Positions 55,125-64,000 of a stretch of DNA of 64,000 nt are shown in pieces. A program made the translations under genes and the position numbers. How positions within the stretch are numbered: the first letter of the stretch is position 1; every line of letters starts with the position of its first letter. Source of the DNA: Paracyclopina nana (taxonomy: Eukaryota > Arthropoda > Copepoda > Cyclopoida > Cyclopettidae); the NCBI GenBank assembly GCA_019096065.1, contig JAGUCH010000001.1:16368001-16432000 (forward strand). The letters run 5' to 3'. The notes below the pieces were generated by a model. The model saw nothing but the letters and a program-made list of their open reading frames with translations, was not told the origin of the DNA and ran no database searches.

Positions 55125-55624
55125 GATGCCTTGTTCATGAATTAAGAATGCGACAAGGTATGGAAAAAATTGTCATAAGGAAAAGTGAATTTGTTGCTGA
55201 CTGCCACTCATAAGAGTTCAGCTTGGGGCCGAGCAGCGTTTTTATTGACAATTTTTGTTGTTTTGTCTCATGGTTTTCAGCATAATAGAAAGCAAACTAT
55301 GGCTCATTATCTTCCGCGTCTTTGATCGTAGCATGGTTGCGGTTGTTATCGGTTCTTATTTACTGACGAGGTTGCGATGTCAGTAAATAAGAAGCGATCA
55401 AAACAAACTATCTTTCATTACATTTCTTTGATTTTGCTCAAAAGGACAAAAATGTGGAGCGCTTAATAGCCAAAATTAGTTTTGTTTACTTTCAAGATGG
55501 CTAAAAGTCGATCTGATTTTTTTAGTATCAGCTGGCGCTTGTCGTAAGACAATTTTTCTCCTTTCCTTGAGGTGTTTTTCGTGCATTTGCCCAAGGAGTT
55601 TGATGCGTACATGAACAGGACATT
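55125..55624. mobile_element. MITE-like DNA transposon remnant, copy 2
   Basis: Related along its length to 9966-10372, with shared runs such as GGTATGGAAAAAATTGTC and GGGGCCGAGCAGCGTTTTTA. The left end is TTGTTCATGAA and the right end TACATGAACAG (55608-55618), followed by GACATT, so the terminal repeat is about 17 bp. It is longer than copy 1 because of a nested insertion at 55301-55403. Confidence 0.65.
55301..55403. mobile_element. 103-bp nested insertion with 8-bp target duplication
   Basis: CAAACTAT occurs at 55293-55300 and again at 55404-55411, while MITE copy 1 has it once, so the 103 bp between are an insertion with an 8-bp duplication, the length made by hAT-type transposases. The insert holds a hairpin (CTTATTTACTGAC and GTCAGTAAATAAG). 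Its own terminal repeats are not obvious. Confidence 0.6.
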
Positions 55625-56079
55625 AGGCTTAATAAAGCACAGCTAAGAAAATGTAAATTGATAATTTTAACTGAGGTGTCATGAGTGAACTTTGTAAGTT
55701 TCCACAGAGGTATTTCTTCTTTCTCAAAAGATCCAAATGTTTGCCATCAAGTTTTCTTGCGCCCTACTGCTACGTACAGCTGCTGTTTTACCGCCCTTTG
55801 AAAAGTTGCACACTTCTTTCTGCTTCTCACACAAGAAGTAAGTAAGAAACGTCAGATCAAACGCATGCAGCAACACTAGAAAGCAAGGTATTTCGCCTTC
55901 ACTAGAGTAATTGTCACTAAAATGCCTATTTAGTATCTTGGCAAATTAAAACTCAAAAAAAAGTTGGGCTCTGTAAATAATTGCCATGTCATGACAGAAG
56001 CGGCTGCTTTTAAAGGATGTTTTCTTACATGCACTTTTAATGATATATTACATATACGAGATAGATCGAGCGTGCAACT

Positions 56080-56955
56080 TTTAAGTGGGCGGAGCCCTAA
56101 GAGTGTGAGGCCGAGAAGGGCGGGGTTAAAATGGCGGCGCTTCGTCTGCAGCCGGCCGGTTAAGTTGGTGTTTTGGGCGCCAACTTCGCGTTCGAAGCGG
56201 ACAACTCAGTTCTTCGTGGAGCAGCAGAGTTTAGTTTCAATCTAGTTTGCTTGTTGATTTAAGGCCCCCGACTAGATATTGTTGTTTTCTCTATTGGTGT
56301 GTGTGTGTGCCTGTGCTGCTGTTTTGCTTTGCTTTTGTGATGTGATGAAAAGAAACAAGCCAGCTCCTCAGACCGGGTAATCTTTCAGGTAAACATTATT
56401 CTATTATTACTATCAACACACGTGCAATTTACTTGACACGAGAATCCCCTCTATATACCGTGGCTTCGCTGCAAAAACAGTAAAAAGTCAAACGGTTTCC
56501 AAATGGAAAAGGCCATTTAGGCTTTAGAAGGGAAATTCTAATGAATAAAATATTTTCTATTTTTCGTAATTGCATTCAAGTATCTTCAAGTATCTTAAGG
56601 CTGGGTTTGCCAGCATATTAAAGCTGATATTTTATCGGAGAGAAAAGCTGAAAAACTGAGAATTTAGGTACTGTTGTAGGATGGCTTTTGGTATCAAAAG
56701 ACCGAATCCGAAGAAAAAAACTAAAAAATCACTACCTGACATTCGCAGAAATCAGCATAATATCGTGCGATATTTTGTCCATAATATCACAGGTGAACCC
56801 GGCCATAGTTTCATTTTTTGTGTGTTACATAAAAAATTGGCAAAATTTTAAGCAATCAGAGATAGATACATCTGTTTTAAAAATCAACAAAAAAAATTAA
56901 TGGTAGGCGAGTGCAAATTATTACAGTACAGCATCTAACCGTTGCCACAATTTAG
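56080..56955 (+). promoter_or_regulatory. FoxC promoter, 5' UTR exon and leader intron
   Basis: Between 56085 and 56200 are GC-box-like sequences (GTGGGCGGAG, GGGCGGGG) in otherwise AT-rich DNA. A plausible untranslated first exon ends at 56388 (TTTCAG then GTAAAC). A matching acceptor (CACAATTTAG) ends at 56955, 112 bp before the FoxC ATG. The exon start is not defined. Confidence 0.45.
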
Positions 56956-57004
56956 GCAAGCAAAGGCCTGCGAAATTCATTAGCAGCCAGGAGAACAAGG
57001 CTAA

Positions 57005-58744
<1,740 letters not shown>

Positions 58745-61700
58745 GCTATCAATTAAATGTTGGTTGTGCCCGCCTCCGAGAAGATTTTCTGTAACTTTCA
58801 AAAACCTGAGAGAGCAACAGGAATCATTTGTTTTTTTCTCATTTCCATTCGAAGTTCAGTTCGACAAAAACCAATCATTTGGCCTTAAATATGTTTCCTG
58901 CTCTCGCTCGATTTTATATAGTGCAATGTCATACGTAATTTTGCTCCTCCTCATTTTCACGAAAAGGTGATATGTGTCAGATAGATTCGGCTCCCCGCAT
59001 TGAAAGAGAGATTTTACTTTGCTGATTCTGTGCTTTTGATTGTAGCTTATAGATGTTTTCATTTCTTCTTTTCCATGCTGCAGCGGCACTGAAAAAGAGT
59101 ACAAAATAAACATTACGAACTTTGAAGCCGAGAGCTGTATTGACGGCTGCTGTCATGTCATAAATGGCTCCCCAGGACCATGTCATCATCATCATCGTTT
59201 TCTCTAGTCTTCCGTCTTGGCTGTTCAGGGTGTAAACAGAGCTGGAGTTGGAATGAGTTATTAGTCGATCGCACTCTCACTCTGTGTGCCTTACTTCCAG
59301 AAACTTGCGAGCTGCAGCTGCCAAACTAACCTTCCACCCGACCAAACGTAACTGCAGTGCATATATTATTTCCTAGCTAATTCAAAACGTCCTTTCTTTC
59401 GTTCTTTTTTAAAAGGAAAAGTTCACTAAAATGGCAAATGGCCATGGAAACAGTGTGTTGAAACGATTTGAATTTCTGGTCGGGTGCGCCTCTCTCTCTC
59501 ATTTTGCTTAGTAGGGAGTGAAGCAATAATAGTTGAAGACATTCGGCTCTTCTAAAATCTTGACAGACACCACGGATTCCCAGCGAGAGGTCCGTCAGTC
59601 TCCAAAATGGGTCTTTTTCGCATCTGTAAATAACTCTCACATCTGCTCATCCTGTTGCTTTTGCAGCTTCGAGAAAGCAGCCTGGATTTTTGACAATTAT
59701 TTGATTTTCAACACTCTCTCGCAAGATTTCCGCCATATCATTTGTTAAACGCTCCTCCTTCAGCGTTTTTCACCTTGGGCAGCTCTGAAAAAAATAATTA
59801 ATTCTTCGCCAGCCCAATTTGGCAAATTGTGCAAATGAGTGAGGTAACGTGATGCTTAAATACGATTTCAGAGCACAATACTGGCCCCCAGTGTGAAGGC
59901 TGAGCGGAAAATTCATCAAGTCCGTGATGCCAAGATGACTAATGACCGCGGATTTGCTAACATCCATCTTCATCAGGAAGCCAAAAGCCAACGCTTTTCC
60001 ATTTAAAAATCAATCCTAGGGAGAGCATATAAAATAGTTGGCGAAAATGACATGAGGCTTACCTTTCTGCAGATCCTCAAAGGAGTGAAATATTTGACCA
60101 AATTCCGGGCAAGAATACAAGCGAACACATTTAAATTCCTCCACCTTGTTTTCTTAGCCAAAATTAGGGGTGGCGAATTTAGCAAGACAAACACCAAAAA
60201 AATCCATGTTTTTCAGGCGCGCGCGTTTGTATCTTTAGATAAGATCATATCATACTATGTGCAACACTGCTCAAGGTTGAACAAATATTGTCGAAAGTCG
60301 TACTACTATAAGTCGTCTGACTGTCTAGGAGAAACTGTTTTTGGCCCAATTCAAATATTTAGATGCCACCCACAGATGTTGAAAGCGTTCCGGCACCTCG
60401 AAAATGACGAAAAATGTAAACAGCGAATGTAAACATAAGATCATAAGAAGACCTGCGCACATATGAAACGACAGTCAAATCATTATTGAGATAATAACCG
60501 CCGAGGGATTTTGTTTTATGGACCGTTTTATGGCACGTGACTTCCCTTTGTAGTCCCAGTGGGGGAAACAAATCGAAGTCTGGCTTTTCGATTCTCTTGA
60601 GGAATTTCACCACAGTAGCGCAGCTCTTGATTGATAATGCGAGCATCTGGTTTCCTCTGCTGCTGCAAAATAGCCAAACGTGCCACGTGTCAGCGGCTCA
60701 CACTGAGGAAAAAATCACCTACTGCTCGACATAATTAGCTAGAAAATTGAGAGAAAGCAACTTTAAAGGCATTCTCCCAAGGGAGAGAGAGAGCCTAGCA
60801 GTTTTCACCAGCATAAAAACTACGATGAGAAAAATTCAAATGTGAGAAAAATGTCTCGAGGATGTTTGACAATCTGGGGGAAGTTTTTTGGAAAACATCT
60901 CATAAATTCGCGCTGAAATGGGCTTTAAAAAGCCTATTAGAAGGGGGGCAAGGTCACTTATATACTGGGAACTGTTGCCGAATAAAGCTGCTTGAAAGGG
61001 TAGGATTTCCTTGATTGATGGGCAATTTGTGGACTGTATCCAAGTTTATCTCGACAATTTTCCCAGTGTCACATTCCACTCGAGGAAGAATTGCCGGATA
61101 TTTGTCACTTTACTAACAGCTTGGAATGCAGTTGACAACATCAGCGGACCTCACACCTAGCTTGTACAGTAGCATTTGTAGGAAATACTATTCTTTCTTC
61201 TAAGATGACTGGCAGGTGTCTCTCAACCTTTTTCTGCCAACAAAAAGCGCAGACATCTGATCAAGAACATAAAAGTGTGAACATCATGAAAGAGGCTTAG
61301 CAGCACTACAATGGAAATATTTCAGAACATCATCCAACCTAAGAGAGGAGAAGAAGTCAGGGCGCTAATGAATCTTGGAGAACAAAAGCAAGAGATTAGT
61401 TGGAGATTTTTGAGAGCATTTCTAAGTTTCCGGTTCAAGCAGATGTTGGTTGTGAAAAAAAAGTTAGCAGCTCTATTGACAGATTGATTTTTCCTTTTCC
61501 ACCCATAAAAGCACACATCCACACACATTTTGACAAATGCTATCACATTCCATGAGGTGAAAAGAGGTCAAAACAAGAAGAATCTTTGCCAAAAGGAAGC
61601 TCTGCAAGCAGATAATAATAATGTACTAGCATACAGGAGAAGGTGGGGGAGGCCATGAGAATAAGTGATGAAAAGTCCAGACAACGTTGCTTTTGTTTAT

Positions 61701-62738
61701 ACAAGGGCATTTGTATACAATACGCTAATCTTAAGCTGGCTTGAAAGCTGGCAAAAAATCGAGCTCGGGAATAATTTGCCAGACTCGCGTTGAAGGATGG
61801 GTCAATTGAATATTCACTGTAGCAGGCTGACAGACATCCTTAAAAAAGGCATGTTTATCACACTTGCCTGACACGTTTAATTGAAGAAACAGCTCTACTT
61901 CTTCAGCAGCCAGGAAAGGCAGAAAAGATATGGAAAGTAGAATTATAGTGAAAGTATTCCGAGAGAGTCTTTTTCGAGTCAGTGAACTCCTCCGCGAAGT
62001 TAGTTTTGTTTGGTTTCAAAACAACAGGAAAAGCCGTCGAAGTACAGCAGTACGAAAGCCTGAGAACAAAGAGCCGACAACCACTCAAAAAATGACACCA
62101 ACAGAAAAGGACTGCAAATTATTAAAAGATTTTTTTGGCTTTCACTCCTCTAAGGTTCAAAATAATCATATGATGAAGCATGCACTAGATGGCACTTTTC
62201 GAGGAAAAATAAACATAAACGAACAAAAGAATCTCGCTTGGAAAAAATTGGCAGAAGTTGCGTGAATGCACTGCAGTTGCGCAAAGTGCGATCTTTGCTT
62301 CGAGGAATTATCAAAGCAGTACTATAAGAGTAACAGCGGCTTTCACCACGTTCGTCTTCTTCAATTGATTTTCCGCTTTGCCGGGCGAGTGCTAAAGAAT
62401 TTTCACTCCCAATTACGCGAGCTCGCAGGAAATTTGTTTGACAGTGGTGTAATCCTAAATGATCAGATCAAATTTCCCTCAAAATGGGGGTGACTACTTT
62501 TACTGTAAAACAGAAATTGAAGTTCCTCTATTTGTCAATATTTTCCAACTGCAGAAATCAATATCACGTCTGACAGCTCAATTTCAGCCACGTCCGATTG
62601 ATTTTCCAGCTTGTCATAATGCTACAAATACTATCAAGCTTTTTTTGACTATGACCAAGGATGTCATGCAGCATTTGAGGAAGCTAAAAAAGCCGATAAC
62701 AAGACAACATAGTTCATCATCAAGCAGTCATAGCCAAG
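58745..62738. other. Intergenic stretch without a supportable gene
   Basis: The FoxC 3' UTR must begin here. The rest shows AT-rich DNA and frames up to 126 codons (60052-60432, 61930-62265) with no domain. No RNA gene or transposon boundary was recognised. Confidence 0.45.
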
Positions 62739-64000
62739 ATGCAGGCCATAAAAGAGATTTGGCTAGTTTTAACTTGCATTGCGTTGGCCAAGTGTTTCAA
62801 TGTTGATACTCAGAATCCAATCGTGCTCGAAACTGGACATTTATCGCCCAAACTTTTTGGCCAAAGCATAGTGTTAGACATGGACAAGGCTGTAGTTGGA
62901 GCACCGGAGAGCAACAAACATGGCGACCTCTTTCAATGTGCATTCGACTCCAACGCAGGTGGAAAACAGCACGTTTTCTGCTCAAGCATAGGATTTGCTG
63001 ATGAGATGACGTGGACAGATCATACCAACTTTTTGGGCTACAACTTGGCCAAGACGAGCAGAGATTTCGCGGTTAGCTGCGCTTTTCGAGAGCCTCGAGC
63101 AACTAAATTCACGACTTTCAAATCCGAAGCAGGTACCTTAGGCAAAAAATTCCAAATGATCAAAAAATTAACGAAATACTTTAGGGACGTGCTACAAAGT
63201 GGATATGACGGCAAGATTCCCTCAAATTCAACTCAGATATAAATATAACCATACACCCCTAATAAATCGTGAGACCAAAAAAGCCAAATTTTCTAGGGTT
63301 CGAAATACAAGTATTCTATTTAAATAGAGTCTGGATGGGAACTTGTCTCCGTGATGGGATCTCAGCTTCTTGCCACCAACGACGATGGCATTGTTTTCAG
63401 TGCTCCATATGCTAGGAGCAATCGATTCATTTGGGGAGCAGAAAGAATGATGGGAACAATTATCAAAGAGAAATTTGGTACACTCAACATCGCCAATGGA
63501 AGCTGGTGCGATAGTCAAATTTCAAACAAGCAAGATCCTCACGTTCAAGACTTGGCTGGAAGCTCCATCGAAAAAGGAGCTTTCTATGCTACTGACAAAC
63601 GAGTGGAGCATTTCGCGATTGGAGCTCCAAAGGCCAACTCCTTGCTAGGCCAAGTTCACATTTGCTTCGATTGCTTCTCTGAAAAGCGGCCTCGCGACCT
63701 CGATCTGATCCTTGAAGGACAACAAATTGGAGCCAGATTTGGCGAAGCCTTGGCTGCTGTTGACCTTAACGGGGATGGATATGATGATTTGGTTGTTGGA
63801 GCTCCGCTCTTTTCTACAAAGGTTTCGTGACTCGGATAGTTAATTGTAACGTCAATTGCATTTAAGATTTCCAGAATGAATTTGATGTGGGCAAGGCTTA
63901 TGTGTACAGGAGCCATCTGGACCATTTAGGTAGAACCGTAATGGAACTGATTGACCGAGAACTGCCAAGGCCTCTGAAGGTATCCGGAAGTCGGTTTGGA
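62739..64000 (+). CDS. Integrin alpha subunit, 5' part, cut by the window end
   Basis: Exons 62739-63132, 63328-63821 and 63876 to beyond 64000. The ATG at 62739 opens a signal peptide (MQAIKEIWLVLTCIALAKC) followed directly by FNVDTQNPIV, the standard mature N-terminus of integrin alpha chains. Beta-propeller FG-GAP repeats follow: LFGQSIVLDM...VVGAPESN, and VEHFAIGAPKANSLLGQV, then IGARFGEALAAVDLNGDGYD with DLVVGAP, which includes a DxNxDGxxD calcium loop. The window ends at a further repeat (SGSRFG). About 330 of an expected 1,000 or more residues are visible. Alpha chains pair with a beta chain at the plasma membrane for adhesion. The subtype cannot be fixed. Confidence 0.9.

Noticed and set aside
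61930-62265. A 111-codon basic frame upstream of the integrin gene
   Set aside because: Contains VWFQNNR reminiscent of homeodomain helix 3, but the rest of a homeodomain is missing and the match is too short.

Overview
This is animal nuclear DNA, most likely from an arthropod (inference from gene content and intron style; I cannot name the species). Host genes are split by short GT-AG introns, many only 50-70 bp long, and intergenic DNA is AT-rich. Seven or eight host loci are visible. They are a Gln/Pro-rich chromatin-regulator N-terminus resembling kismet/CHD7 (minus, 237-4561), an intronless secreted GH43-like hydrolase (minus, 10398-11492), Rab23 (minus, 37480-42152), a Nek1-like kinase (minus, 45321-48007), a FoxL1-like forkhead gene (minus, 48508-49187), a MOB3-like kinase activator (minus, 53013-53772), FoxC/crocodile (plus, 57068-58744) and the 5' part of an integrin alpha gene (plus, from 62739, cut by the window end).

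The centre of the window is a complete 21,147-bp Polinton/Maverick element at 15883-37029. It has 222-bp terminal inverted repeats that differ at only two positions by my reading, and it is flanked by a 6-bp target-site duplication, GCTGAA. It carries the expected replication, integration and virion genes: protein-primed type DNA polymerase B in nine exons, retroviral-type integrase, adenain-like cysteine protease, double jelly-roll major capsid candidate, minor capsid candidate, two virion-core-like basic proteins and an FtsK/HerA-type packaging ATPase. All of these appear intact, so the insertion looks recent and possibly still competent.

The most unusual content is a transcription-initiation cassette. 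A TATA-binding-protein-like gene (29930-30589) overlaps by 22 bp a TFIIB-like gene (30568-31311), and both lie head-to-head with the capsid gene. The element also encodes a candidate PC4-like protein (18061-19100), a multi-C2H2 zinc-finger protein (19348-20259) and a possible BEN-like protein (21674-23209). No RNA polymerase subunit is visible. The natural hypothesis is that the element reprogrammes host RNA polymerase II with its own initiation factors. It also encodes a type I membrane glycoprotein with a coiled coil (16423-17229) and contains a 182-bp satellite array (20529-21430).

Flanking the Polinton on the left are a palindromic MITE-like sequence and a tRNA-derived sequence. A pair of related MITEs lies at 9966-10372 and 55125-55624, the second carrying a nested insertion with an 8-bp duplication. 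Rab23 intron 3 contains a 125-bp tandem duplication whose units each hold two CTCF-like motifs. FoxL1 and FoxC being only 8 kb apart matches the ancient bilaterian FoxC/FoxF/FoxL1/FoxQ1 linkage. The long stretches 5640-9965, 11493-14990, 42153-45320, 49188-53012 and 58745-62738 show no gene I can support.
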